Origin: Owenia fusiformis
Taxonomy: Eukaryota; Annelida; Polychaeta; Sabellida; Oweniidae
NCBI GenBank assembly: GCA_903813345.2
Contig: CAIIXF020000011.1
Span: forward strand, 7,156,571 to 7,220,570
DNA length: 64,000 nucleotides
Direction: 5' to 3'
Made by a program: the position numbers and the translations under genes. The notes below the pieces were generated by a model, which was not told the origin of the DNA, searched no databases, and saw only the letters and a program-made list of their open reading frames with translations. This document shows, piece by piece, positions 10,467-22,921 of the stretch (position 1 is the first letter of the stretch; the number at the start of each line of letters is the position of its first letter).

Positions 10467-10646
10467 CAGGCCCGTAGCCAGGGGGGGGGTTGCCCGAACC
10501 CTGCAACCCCCCCCCCCCCAGCCAAAAATTCTTTCAAAACCATGCAGTTTTTCACCATTTTGAGCACTTCACAAGTGATTTTAGCCACTTTTGGGCCAAA
10601 ATTCAAAAAGTGAACCCCCCTTTGGCAAATCCTGGCTATGGGCCTG
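10467..10646. mobile_element. MITE family A (CAGGCCCGTAGCCAGG termini), copy 1
   Basis: 180 bp with 16-bp terminal inverted repeats CAGGCCCGTAGCCAGG and CCTGGCTATGGGCCTG. The 5-bp flanks ATGGA and ATGTA differ at one base. It has G-run and C-run tracts and no coding capacity. Other copies lie at 17537-17735 and 31097-31277. Confidence 0.85.
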
Positions 10647-11075
10647 ATGTAAATTCAGTTATGACAAAGGACTATGAATTTCATCAAAAAGCTGCAGGCT
10701 TAAAAAAATGAATCCTATAAAATCAATGAACATTTAACCTGAATTAAGGAATACAAACTTGATTTCAATAATATGCTCAAATAAATCACAACTTATGGAT
10801 GGCAGAGCAGGTACTAATGTATTGAACTTGAAATAACTGAAGCTATGAGTGGTTTACATACTTTTGTGTCAGCCAGGGTATTTTGAGTCCAAGGTCTTCA
10901 GTACAAAATAAAGTATTCTGATTAGTTATATGCGTTAATATCCCCCCAAATATCCCCAGCCAGGAAATAACAAATCAGATTTGATTTTGTTTTGTTTAAA
11001 AGTAAGAACCTTTTTAAGGCCTGGCCATGAATAAATGAAAGAGACATCCAAAGTATATTTTCTTAAATTGTTTAG
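10647..11075 (+). other. Intron 5, remainder
   Basis: AT-rich intron sequence after the MITE, ending in TTGTTTAG at the acceptor of exon 6. No further feature recognised. Confidence 0.6.
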
Positions 11076-11247
11076 GCAATCAAGCTTGGGGATGCATTCA
11101 TGAACTGGATGGGGGAGATAGAGAGGAACCCCGCCAAGAAGCCAAAGACCATACTACCCCAGTTCCTCACCCCTGGGACTGCACATTTCCTTGGATGTAC
11201 AGATGAGGCCATTAAGGAAGCATTTGAACAGACCCCAGACTATATGG
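11076..11247 (+). CDS. MYND-finger protein gene, exon 6
   Basis: Acceptor TTGTTTAG and donor ATGG/GTATAG; continues in frame from exon 5 (phase 0) and ends in phase 1. It encodes AIKLGDAFMNWMGEIERNP and a segment ending EAFEQTPDYM, with no internal stop. The next coding exon is 18.4 kb downstream, beyond the nested transposons. Confidence 0.82.
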
Positions 11248-11371
11248 GTATAGTATATTTTATGATTTAGGGACTTAAGGTCTGGGTCAAAATGTAAAAG
11301 TTATGGGTAATTTCAAGAAGGGTTAATGTACTTACATGTTGTCCTCTCTTTGTTATAAGTGTTAAACAATA

Positions 11372-13203
11372 ACCGTGACATTCTACGCCTATTAAATTGG
11401 CGACCAATATCACTGCTAAACAAAGACTACAAAATAATTACAGGATGTCTAGCAGAAAGAATGAAAGCCCATTTAACAAAAATAATTAACGAAGACCAAA
11501 CAGGTTTTATTAAAGGGAGAAATATATCAGAAAATATTAGACTCATAATAGACTGTATGGAACACCTTAAATCAAACAATGAATCTGGCATAATGCTTTT
11601 CATCGACTTTGAAAAAGCTTTTGACACAGTGGAATGGAAATTTATTGATCGGACGCTAGATTACTTCAATTTTGGACCAGACTTTAGAAAATGGATCAAA
11701 ACCATATACAACGATGCAAAAAGCTCAGTAATAAATAACGGGTATACATCACGCTACTTTAACCTGAACAGAGGAGTACGACAGGGATGCCCCCTAAGTC
11801 CGTATTTATTTATTCTATGTGCCGAAATATTGAGTGAATCAATCAGAAGAGATGAAGAAATTGAAGGCATACAAATACCAGATGGAGAAGTAAAGATCTC
11901 ACAATACGCCGATGATACATCAGTCTTTGTAAGAAATATTGCATCCGCGAAAAAAGTAATTAAAAAGTTCAGAAATTTTGGAGAAATCTCAGGACTGAAC
12001 ATCAATCTCCACAAAACAGAAGAAGCCGTGATAGGCAGAGAAAATGCACTATTACTGCAACAAGTAAGAGATGAAAGCATGGCATCAGGGCTAAAATACC
12101 AAGATAAAGATATAAAAGTCCTTAGTATAACCATTCCTTTAGATGGAAGAGACATAAACAGTTTAAATTTCCCAGAGAAAAGAAACAAAATTCAAGGACT
12201 TATTAGAGCATGGAAAAGTAGAAACATCACACCTCTAGGAAAAATAATAATGATAAAATCACTCCTCGTATCTCAGCTGACATATCTATGTACAGTGCTC
12301 ACACCAACAGATGACTTTATCAAAGAAATAGAAAACATGTTTTTCAACTTTATATGGGATGACAAAATTGGAAGAAAGATAATGATGAACGAACAAGAGA
12401 GAGGTGGCCTAAACATGCTCCACTTACAATCATACGTAAAAAACCTAAGCATCAAATGGATAAAGAAATATATAGACCCTACATATAGTGGCAAATGGAA
12501 GAAGATATGGAACTACTACCTGAAGAACCTGACGCAGGGAGAAGTATGGGCTTTGAACCTTTCAAAAAATAGTGACAAAATAAATGTTTTAGACTTAAGG
12601 TACCTGAAGACAGTCTACAAAAATTGGTGCAGTCTAAAATATCAAACAATTCCGGATACGAGAAACCCAGAGCAACAATCATTATGGCACAATGAACAGA
12701 TAAAAATCAATGGAGAAATCATGAAAAACGAAGTATGGATACAAAAAGGTATTGAATTTATAAAAGACATCCAGGACGAAAATCGATTCCTCACAGCAGC
12801 AGAATTAGGCCATAAATATGATATTGTTATGAACCAAAGGAATACTTTGAAATATAACAGTATAATTACAGCCATCCCCCAAAATTGGAAAAGAAAATTA
12901 AGACACCCAAGAGAAAATGAAGAAGAAACCGAGAATCCGAATGTCACAATTAACACAGAATGGTTAAAAAAGACAAACAATAAAGAAGTTTACAAGATTT
13001 TACTAAAAAAGAACAATGCTGTGAAACTGCCAAAGAAGATGGAAGATAAGTGGCAAAACAAACTGCAACTACAAAATCCATTGATGTGGGCCAAAATCCA
13101 CAAAAATAGAAAAAATATTCTCAGGACAAAAGAGAAATATTTCCAAATAAAAATATTCTTCCGGATACTATACTATAACAAACAACTAAAACAAATGAAC
13201 ATA
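11372..13203 (+). pseudogene. LINE ORF2, reverse transcriptase part
   Basis: Open frame of about 610 codons starting within the fingers region (NWRPISLLNKDYKII) and including LFIDFEKAFDTVEW, RQGCPLSPYLF and the catalytic YADD (around 11909-11920), as in non-LTR reverse transcriptases of the L1/Tx1 type. The endonuclease domain is missing through 5' truncation. The frame stops artificially 24 nt into the CACTA-type insert. Confidence 0.88.
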
Positions 13204-13336
13204 CACTATGTAAAATCCCATGATTAATACAGTATCATAAACCTATTAAACATACATATCAGTTGTTTTAATTCGTTTTAACCTGTTATCATAGGTTTAT
13301 GTATAAGACATAATTATAACAATGAATGATACGGAC

Positions 13337-14875
13337 TTTTTTGGAGTTTCTCCTCTCATACTTGTATAATTTGTTTTAATTTGTTATCAGCTGTTATCAG
13401 CTGTTATATTCCATCTGGTTCAACTGGGAAAAACATATTATACTGGATGATACATTTCTCTGCTCTTGCGTATAATTTGTTTACATTAGGTTACATGTTG
13501 TTGACACAACGTGTTGACACTATCTTGTTGACATAGACATATTGAGTGTTTTAATAAAAGCGGGTATTGATAAATTAAGTTTTGACATTTGAAAGTTGTA
13601 ATGAATTAATATAAATGATTTTTCAAAATAAGTCACCAGAAGTGATTAGTGCAGCAGTTGAAAGATATATTTTAGTTTTAACATTTATAACATGCTTGCA
13701 AAAACACGGGCGCCCATTTAGATTATTAGCGGTTTTATTATAATATTGGATTGCTTCAATGCGCTCCATCCCAAAAAATGTGGGCACTTTATTAATTGAA
13801 ATCAATATGTCTTAATATTAAAGCTACATTGTTAACGGAGACAACGTAAGACTGCGACATTTTAACCCATTTCAAAATTCGGTGTTTTTATTTTCCATAA
13901 CGGCTACTAGTATTTGTGTGCCATAGTTATCTCAGCTTTCGGGAATCACGGTTATCGTGATTTAAGGGAAGTTATAAAAATATACAAGGCGATGGTTCAA
14001 AATGGACAATTTTCAAAACTGCTCAACTTCACGTTTTTAAAGAATGCTTGCCCGGCGAGGGGTTTGCTATTGCGAGAGAACAAAAACTTTGAATTAGGAT
14101 TTTTCCTTTTTTGGAGTTTCTCCTCTCATACTTGTATAATTTGTTTTAATTTGTTATCAGCTGTTATCAGCTGTTATATTCCATCTGGTTCAACTGGGAA
14201 AAACATATTATACTGGATGATGCATTTCTCTGCTCTTGCGTATAATTTGTTTACATAAGTTACATGTTGTTGACACAACGTGTTGACACTATCTTGTTGA
14301 CATAGACATATTGAGTGTTTTAATAAAAGCGGGTATTGATAAATTAAGTTTTGACATTTGAAAGTTGTAATGAATTAATATAAATGATTTTTCAAAATAA
14401 GTCACCAGAAGTGATTAGTGCAGCAGTTGAAAGATATATTTTAGTTTTAGCATTTATAACATGCTTGCAAAAACACGGGCGCCCATTTAGATTATTAGCG
14501 GTTTTATTATAATATTGGATTGCTTCAATGCGCTCCATCCCAAAAAATGTGGGCACTTTATTAATTGAAATCAATATGTCTTAATATTAAAGCTACATTG
14601 TTAACGGAGACAACGTAAGACTGCGACATTTTAACCCATTTCAAAATTCGGTGTTTTTATTTTCCATAACGGCTACTAGTATTTGTGTGCCATAGTTATC
14701 TCAGCTTTCGGGAATCACGGTTATCGTGATTTAAGGGAAGTTATAAAAATATACAAGGCGATGGTTCAAAATGGACAATTTTCAAAACTGCTCAACTTCA
14801 CGTTTTTAAAGAATGCTTGCCCGGCGAGGGGTTTGCTATTGCGAGAGAACAAAAACTTTGAATTAGGATTTTTCC
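13337..14875. repeat. Two-copy tandem duplication of a 769/770-bp unit
   Basis: 13337-14105 and 14106-14875 are nearly identical (for example TTGGAGTTTC at 13341 and 14111; CATAGTTATCTCAGCTTTC at about 13922 and 14691). Differences are a few single bases. Open frames seen twice here are explained by the duplication and are not evidence of a gene. It lies within the left part of the CACTA-type element. Confidence 0.9.
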
Positions 14876-17536
14876 TAATAAATACTTAATCATTAATCAA
14901 CAACTTTTTAAACCGGCTCTCTGATTAAATATCATGCCAATTAATACCACGATTGTGTTGACAGGATTAAATGCGATATCTATGGAATAATAATTTAATG
15001 AACTCAATAGTCTAAATGATAAATAAGTTCATAATTTAGTCTTGGCTGACTAGTCTTGTATCATCAGAGTTGGATTGCAAATACCTCCCTAAATCAAATA
15101 TTTATAATTGTTTTTATGTCTCTGATCCAACCACTAAAGTTTAAAAGGAAGACCATAGTGTCCCGTGAATTCATTATAATTATCTTAGACAATAGTGAAG
15201 CGGTACAATCGTGGGAGTGTTAATTAATCGGAATGCAAGTTTGATACAAAATAACTCCTTTGGATCAAATATTTGAATTTTACTAGAGTGCGGGGAGTGG
15301 AAACGAGTCTCCATTCAAGCACTAAATATCAAAAGAAAGATTTCAGTACCCCTTAACTTCGCTCCCGGACTTCACTATTCACCACCTCCCCCTTCCCCAA
15401 TTATCTTTTATGACCCCAGATTGTTTGTTTCTGTGCCCCCCCCCCCCGCTGTCCATGGCAAGTAAGTAATCTATGTGTATATCGGCTCCCTCCCAATGGT
15501 GGGCAAAACCAGATGCAGGCATAAACATTGACAAGGTGAGGGGATTAAAAATAAAAATAGTTTTGTTTTAGGATCTGGCCAATATTTTGGCACTGTTCAA
15601 CGAAGCGGTTTAAGGAATTAAAGGCAGAAATAATTCCTAGATGACCTGTCTTTACTGTAATCAAGATGCTACCTAACCGCAGTTTTAAAAGTTATTTATC
15701 TTTTGTGATAATCTAATACTACTTATAAATTGGTTTTCCAAATGTAAGACCCCGCATAAGACCCTTGTCTCTGATTGTGAAACATGTGTATGCATCAAAT
15801 CCGAGAATATTACATTATGTGAAACAATTCCAAAATGTTTTGTCTTGAACTCAATCAAATAGCAATATATTTCAACATGTGGAAATTGTTTATTAACGTA
15901 ATGTCGGGCACTATAGGTGAACGGGTTTTCAGTTTTGCTCTTTTTTGTCACACTTAAATTGTGTGCTTTATTTATTTGGAATTTGAATTTGAAAGGGTGA
16001 ATTCACATCCAATAAAGCTTATAGTATCATTTATTAACAGATGCATCGAGGTAGAGCCACCGTTCAAAAGACTTAAACATAACTCTGTCGAGTGCAATAA
16101 ATCCATGCATATCCATTTGTAGCAATCATACGGCCAGACCAGAACCCCGGGGACCAGAACACAGTTACCCTTCGCATTCTTACATTGTCCGCATGTCAAC
16201 CATACGGCGACCGCATGGTCAGCCTGCCTTTCGCACCTCTCATACACGTGTACAAATTCTAAGATCATATTAATTACCATTGATTCCTCGTTTTCAATCC
16301 CTGGTTTTCAAAGCCCGTTAGATGTTAATGAATGGAGATTTTTAAATGTGCTTTCATTAAACAGCCAGGAAAAATAAACTATTTTTCATTTCCCAGGAAT
16401 CACATAATCCGTCAAAATTCATTTAATTTAAAATGTATCTAATATATTACATGTATACAATCAGACAGACTGGCTATTCTAATCCGTTATGAAAAGCCAT
16501 TTGTTTTTTCCTCTACAGGATGTTTCTGCGGAAGTTAATTTGTTTATCTTAGTGTTTAGAGGCAGTGTCCTTTGACGCTTTCGTGAAATAAATGAACTCT
16601 GTGATGGAGTACAATTGTATATTTTTACAGGAACAGTTACCCGAAGTAGACCACTGTTACATTATTTTCATTTTAGGTCTCTCTAATTAGTTGCATTGCA
16701 GAAGTCTAATATTATTCTCTCCTGTGCCGAAGGTACTTATACCCGTAGCCAAGGGGGGATGTTCAAGGAGTCCAACTCAACAGAATTCGAATTGAATACA
16801 AAATAAATTCATAACATATAAATATATAAATACATATTGTCTATCCAAGTCTTCTTGCATTTTCTGAACTTCAAATGCGCCTTTTGATGTGTGATAACAA
16901 AATACTAAATAAATACTTAATGTTACTCCAGCTTGTTTTTATAGTAATTTGGCAATTAAACATGCATAAAGAGATAGCAATGTGTGTACTGTGTACAACC
17001 CGAATCCTTTCCCGATCAGGTCACGTTTTATATGTCTCTGATGTAATAACTGCCCTGTCAACCCTCACGCATTAGGCGTGATTGTTACACATTTGCTGGA
17101 AAATAGAAATCACGCATCAATTTAGCGTGTATGATCAAATATCACGCAAATCACGGATTTTGTTGAAATTTTTAAAAATCGTTTTTTGTGAAATGCCGAC
17201 ACGGTAAAATACCGAACGGCGAAAAAAAGCGAACGCATTCTGTTCGGTCTTTGCACGCGATTGCCGTTTATGTCACACATTTGGTACAAAATATGTGTAT
17301 ATATCACGCATTTGTTTCGAAAATATTCACACCTACCTATTTGATTGAAATCATTCAAATCAAAGTTGGCATTCGAGAACAAAAATGTGTCCAGTCAAAA
17401 ATAGATTTCTAATGTTTGATTTTGAGTAGTTGTATTTATTGATCCTTGTTTTTCAATCTACAGATGGTTCACTGAATTCCGAAGTAAACAGAAAATAATA
17501 CACATTTCCTTGGTTGCCATGATACTGCCTATAACC
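14876..17536. other. CACTA element interior, noncoding
   Basis: AT-rich, no supported ORF. About 17056-17340 holds a diverged copy of the MITE family at 34208-34499 (recognisable by CCTGTCAAC, repeated TCACGCA and GAACGC...TTGTTCGG motifs). A lone CCGTAGCCA end fragment of MITE family A lies near 16745. Confidence 0.5.
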
Positions 17537-17735
17537 CAGGCCCGTAGCCAGGATTTGCCAAGGGGGGGGGGCAGTTTTCAAAAATGTCTAGGGGGTTCAC
17601 ATTTGACAATTTTGGTCCAAATATGGCTAAAATCACACGAGAAATGCTCAAAATGGTGAAAAACTGCATGATTTTGAATCTTTGGCCAGGGGGGTTCGTC
17701 CGAACCCTGGGAACCCCTCCCCCTGGCTACGGGCC
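17537..17735. mobile_element. MITE family A, copy 2 (nested in the CACTA element)
   Basis: Termini CAGGCCCGTAGCCAGG and CCTGGCTACGGGCC with internal sequence closely related to 10467-10646 and 31097-31277. No target duplication could be confirmed here. Poly-G and poly-C tracts lie near the ends. Confidence 0.8.
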
Positions 17736-19207
17736 ACGGGCCCCCTCTAAATATCAGACCAATCAGGCGATGAGGCATGGATCAGGATACCCTGACTCCC
17801 GAGCTGTGCGACTTCTGGCAACCGCTACACCTATATTCCAGGGGGAAATGCTTTTTCCTTTGAAAAATTATCAAATATGGTCGTGTGTGGGCAAACACGG
17901 AGGAGGAGGAGAGGGGTGCGTGCATTGCGTGCGATCCCTCATCAGTTGTGTACCTTATTTTTGTATGAATTTCTCCCGAACAGTTATGCTAGAGGGGTTT
18001 TAATACTTATTTCTGGTTTCAAATGAAATAATTTCACCCTTGCCCGATTGGCTATAATGCACGAATCAAATAGCATGGAGACCAGATAATTAAATCAATC
18101 AGATGAATTAACTTATTGTTTTCTCTGATTAAAAGGCGGTTTTGTAAATTCGCAATCAGACTGGCTTATTTTAATATTTAGTCAGTGCAAGAGGAGGGGA
18201 CTATAATGTAGAAAATCGTTTTGATTTCGACTCTAACTGAAATAATTTATCACAATAAATTGTTAAATACGGAAACAGAGACCGGTTTAAAAATGAAAAG
18301 AAAGGCAAAAAACTCTATTCATACAATGTAATCAAAACCCGGGAATTAAAAGCAATTTTAGACTGTTAGATCTTCTGTAATCAAGGTGATGTTGGTACAC
18401 TTCCACCGTTACTAACAAAGACTAAGACAAAGACTATCGTGTATATAGCAATTGATCCTTTTGTAATCATTAAATGTTAAATGTAGATTCTTATTATTTC
18501 GTTGGACAATGTTCAGACTTCTGACCAAGATTTATTCATTTATGTTTGTATTTAAAAAATATTATTTCAATCAGAGAGACGTTCTAATGAGTTAGAAAAA
18601 TACATTTATCCATCACCTTTCAAGAAGTTTCCAAAAGTAATCAAGTCGATTTGTTTATTTTAGTGTTTAGCATTGTTTTTCATAACTTGACGCTTCCATG
18701 AACAGAATGACTTTGAAATGAGTATTTATAATTTTAGCTTTTATACGACATACTTATTGTATATTTCTATATGAACGTTGTAGTTATGTGATGTAACATC
18801 GCCCCCCCCCCCCCCCAAATTACAGGTATACAACTTTTGGTCGGAATACTTTAACTTGCGATTAAAAGCAGTTTTAGACTGTTAGATGATCTCTTATGTA
18901 ATCTAGGTGATGTTGGTAGACTTCCGCAGTTAAGAAAACAAAGACTAAGACAAAGAGAACTACAGTATATTGCAATTAATCCTTTTGTTATCACTAAATG
19001 TTAGATTCTTTATTGGACAATATTTTGACTTCTGTCTCCGATTGTTATGCAGATATGTGTATATGGTATAATCATGTTAACATTATATTACGTGGAAATT
19101 CCCATATTCATTATCATAATGTCGTACAGCTATTTCGCAAATGACATGCATGTAAGCCTAAATAACATGTGGACGTAATATTGCAGAACTGAGCGAAAAG
19201 AAAGGTT
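17736..19207. other. CACTA element interior with a diverged ~500-bp-spaced repeat
   Basis: Noncoding. The block at about 18355-18540 (GTTTTAGACTGTTAGAT...) recurs with divergence at about 18862-19045. A C-run lies at 18803-18817. The gypsy element begins at 19208. Confidence 0.55.
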
Positions 19208-20939
19208 TGTAATTACTCACAAATATAAGTAGTTTTAATATGGAAATATATTTTGAAACAATGTTAAAGTAACATATACATATATATTACATGTACAGTA
19301 AAAGGGTGGTTATACCACGAACTCTCAAAGCGGTTATTTATGAAACCAAATAACGACAAGTAATGGTTACTCACTATTTCTACTTGTCTGTGACGCTGGT
19401 TACCCAAACTATCTGAGATCCTTACTTAACCTTGTGGTACCACTAAATCAACTGAGTGATCCTAACGACTCACAGTGATAGCCTATACTACCTACTGACT
19501 GTGGAAACACGGTGTCTTCATCTGAATTAACTAACTCACTAACTCTTTGTCCTGGCTCACAGCGAATCCCTATACTACCTACTGGCTATGGAAACACTGT
19601 GTTTTCATCTGAATTAGCTAACTCACTAACTCTTCGTTCTACAAGTCCTAACACTTAACTATATTCTAATAACTCATGAACTAACATTAACCTATAACGG
19701 TTACATACTTAAAATATTGTTCTAACAACTTCCCTATGCTATGAATGCATAGATACTACTTAGTGGTAAGTTTTCAGTTATAATATCTCATTTGGACATA
19801 ATGACCCATACAAATGTGCATATATCAGACAGAATGTTGCTGATTCAATGATAATAATCAGTCAATGTATACTGGGACACCCTGTAATAATATTAGCGAT
19901 ATTCTAATGTTTGCTGGTAACGGTAACTCTTATCGTCGCTCCGGTACAATGAAGGCTTTGTTTTGCTCAACTACTAAACTCAGCACAATCCTTCTATATA
20001 ACATATAATCGACTACTCAATCTGGCCTTCTGTGCAAGTGATCAAGGTTTATTGTACCACACTATAATAACTCCAATATGTCAATCATTGAATGATATGC
20101 CATCATAATGATCACGGTATAATGTTACACTCTATAATGATATTGTGCTGGTATGCTGGTATCTTAGGCTCCTATATGGTCGCTCTGGTTCATATTCTGT
20201 CTGGTTCTTATTGTAATTGTTGATCACAGCAAATTGTGACATACTATTATTCTAACGCCAATCTATTAATGCTATAACACCATAATAGTCAATGTATATG
20301 GGAATACTCTGTATCGATAATCACTGATACTCATTCTAGTCTCCAGTTCACGTGTAAATACTGAACACTGTTAATACACACTATGACTACTGCTGAAGCA
20401 CTATAACTACTCGTGCCAATCAATTAACGTTATAACACCATAATAGTCGATGAATATGGGATTACTCTGTATCGATATCTTCCTATGAATCACTGATACT
20501 CATTCTGGTCTCCAGTTCCCGTGTGAATACTAAACACTGTTAATATACACTATGAATTCTACTGAAGCACTTTAACTACTAGTGCCAATCAATTAATCTT
20601 ATAACACCCTAATAGTCAATGTATATGGGGATACTCTGTACCGATATCTTTCTATAAATCACCAATACTCATTCGGGAGTTGAGTTCACGTGTGAATACT
20701 GGACACTGTTAATACACACTTTGATTATTACACTAGGCAAATCAGTTAATGTTACAAAACTACATCTACAAGCAACACTGATCACATGCTATAAATCGTG
20801 CAATTTGTTGCGTATCTCAAGGTATAGCTGCTATATTCTGTAAAACAAACCACCACCACAAGCGTTAGTATAAGGCCACTGGGAAGACTAATCTACTATA
20901 CTCTATACCTGAAAACACATAAAAATATACCATATTACA
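19208..20939 (-). repeat. Gypsy 3' LTR
   Basis: 1732 bp, starts TGTAATTACTC and ends ATATTACA in plus orientation; it is the 3' LTR because coding is on the minus strand. Internal repeats: an 87-bp pair (units from 19482 and 19569) and about three copies of a ~158-169-bp unit (from about 20273, 20431 and 20600). Confidence 0.93.
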
Positions 20940-20957
20940 TTCCTCCCTTCTTTGACC
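20940..20957 (-). promoter_or_regulatory. Polypurine tract of the gypsy element
   Basis: On the minus strand this reads GGTCAAAGAAGGGAGGAA and abuts the LTR, the expected place for the plus-strand DNA primer. Confidence 0.85.
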
Positions 20958-20974
20958 TACACTAACCCAAGAAT

Positions 20975-22921
20975 TTATTTGTGCTTAGTACAGCTGCGTT
21001 TACTACCTGCCGGCAAAATGTTTTTATTGCTGACTTCACAATGGTGTTTCGGAAAATTCACGGTATATTGGGATTCACCATATGGCAGTTCCTGTTCTTC
21101 ATCCCAAAACTGTTCCTCATCATCTTGGGACAACTCATGAAAGTTAGATTCTGAAGAAGTATCATCTTCCTCCCCAGATAGATCATCTTCCTCACCAGAG
21201 AGATGATCGGTAACTGGGACAGTCTCTTGTTCTCCATCTTCATGGTTATTTCTGTTATTGATAATAGCATCATCTTCCAATTCCTCATCTGAACTGGAAT
21301 TGTCAATTTCACTATCTGACCCATGCAAATGAATGGGCAACCCCTCGGCTTTCCCATCTTGTATAGGTTTTTCAATATCAGCTTGACTGGTATTGAAGAT
21401 TCTTCGACTGATAAACTTCTTCAGCCTATCATAATTCACATGGATCACTTTGTTGCCTAAGTCCACCTTATATGTGACATCAGATGTGCGCTTTAAGATC
21501 TTAAATGGCCCCTTCCATGGATTATGAAGCTTCCCATCTTTTCCACGTGCAGTTGGGTCAAACAGCATGACTTTGTCACCATGTTCATATTTCTGGAACG
21601 TTCCTTTGAGATCCTTATCATATTGAGCCTTTTGTCGCTTCTGAGATTTACTGATGTTGTCTTGAGCCAAGTTAAATACCTTCCTCATATCCCTCTGAAG
21701 AGTAGCCACCCAAGATTGTGCAGAGACCCTTTCAATTGGGTAAGCTTCACCAACCATCCAGTCTATGGGTAAATGAGCTTCTCTGCCAAAGGTCAGCATG
21801 AAGGGCGAAAACCCGGTAGTACTATGAACACTTGTTCTGTATGCAAAGAGGACTAAAGGTAGCTTTAGATCCCAATCACGGTTTTCCTTTGCAAATATGG
21901 AGAGAGAGTTTATCAACATTTTATTATTCCTCTCTATCATGCCATCTGTCTTTGGATGATATGAAGTGGTCCGTCTTTTCTTGGTTTCAAGTACCCTGCA
22001 TAGCTCTTTAAACAGTCTACTTTCGAATTGAGACCCCTGGTCTGAATTTATACTGACTGGACAACCAAACCTTGATATCCATTCCCGAACCAGTAGTGAC
22101 GCTGTTCTCTCAGTTTTGATGTCTTTCATGGGATAGGCTTCAACCCATTTAGTCAGGTAATCACCCACCACCATGGCATATTTATTACCCCGTGACGTGG
22201 GTGGTAATTCGACAAAGTCCATGGCAATTTCCTCAAATGGTCTCCCCTTCACCGGAATACAAGTTAGTGGCGCTTTTGGTTTGGTTTTCGGGGACTTTCT
22301 TTGTTGACACTCAACACAGCTTGAACACCAATCCTCAACATCTTGTTGAAATCCTGGCCAATAGTACCTAAGTCTGATACGTGCTGAAGTTCGGTCTGTT
22401 CCGAAATGGCCTGACAAAATATTATCATGAAGTTCACCTAATGCAAATTCTCTCCAAGATTTAGGAAGGACTATTTGCATTATACTTGGTAATCCATTTT
22501 CTCTCTCAACTTCTCTATATAAGACCCCTCTGTATAACTTTAGATTCTTCTTCTGCTTATAAATCCACCTTGAAGTTCTTGATGCTTGACTTAGTTGTTC
22601 TTGACTTGGCTCTCCCCTTCTCAACCACTTTAATACCTGCCCGATATCAGGGTCCTCCTTCTGGTCCTCCTTAAGAGTATCCATATTAAGGAAGGGGGCC
22701 TTTTGATCATCAGCAAAACCATCATTCTGACCTAGTGCATGGTTTTCATTGTTCTGGTCCTCAGCTAGTTCGGGGAGTGCATCCTTTAGTGAAGTTTGTT
22801 GGCTCTCGCTGATCAACTTATCTGTTTCATCTGGAGATAACTTTGGGTGATCTTCCAGAAGTTGTTCCTTGAGTGATGTAGCCCTCTGCCATGTATTCAC
22901 ATTTTGGTGATCAGGTATTGG
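20975..22921 (-). CDS. Gypsy integrase region, in frame after a UAG
   Basis: Continues the upstream gag-pol frame immediately after a single UAG (22922-22924); the first codons after it read PIPDHQNVNTWQ, and the earliest AUG is far inside, so this is the rest of pol and not a separate ORF. It encodes an HHCC-type zinc-binding region (HDNILSGHF ... CSSCVEC), then an integrase core with D in AMDFVE, D in NSDQGSQF and E in DGMIERNNK, the last two separated by 35 residues (D,D35E). A basic C-terminal region with a GPFKILKR motif follows, then an acidic Ser/Glu-rich tail. Confidence 0.9.
   Translation of the reverse strand, partial: PIPDHQNVNTWQRATSLKEQLLEDHPKLSPDETDKLISESQQTSLKDALPELAEDQNNENHALGQNDGFADDQKAPFLNMDTLKEDQKEDPDIGQVLKWLRRGEPSQEQLSQASRTSRWIYKQKKNLKLYRGVLYREVERENGLPSIMQIVLPKSWREFALGELHDNILSGHFGTDRTSARIRLRYYWPGFQQDVEDWCSSCVECQQRKSPKTKPKAPLTCIPVKGRPFEEIAMDFVELPPTSRGNKYAMVVGDYLTKWVEAYPMKDIKTERTASLLVREWISRFGCPVSINSDQGSQFESRLFKELCRVLETKKRRTTSYHPKTDGMIERNNKMLINSLSIFAKENRDWDLKLPLVLFAYRTSVHSTTGFSPFMLTFGREAHLPIDWMVGEAYPIERVSAQSWVATLQRDMRKVFNLAQDNISKSQKRQKAQYDKDLKGTFQKYEHGDKVMLFDPTARGKDGKLHNPWKGPFKILKRTSDVTYKVDLGNKVIHVNYDRLKKFISRRIFNTSQADIEKPIQDGKAEGLPIHLHGSDSEIDNSSSDEELEDDAIINNRNNHEDGEQETVPVTDHLSGEEDDLSGEEDDTSSESNFHELSQDDEEQFWDEEQELPYGESQYTVNFPKHHCEVSNKNILPAGSKRSCTKHK

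Noticed and set aside
13914-14889. Two near-identical ORFs (MCAIVISAFGNHG...) suggesting a conserved gene
   Set aside because: Both copies sit in a recent 769-bp tandem duplication, so identity reflects the duplication and not coding constraint. No domain seen.
19871-19882. Mariner terminus (GGGACACCCTG) inside the LTR
   Set aside because: No partner terminus or TA-flanked pair was found, and it is present in both LTRs as part of the LTR itself.
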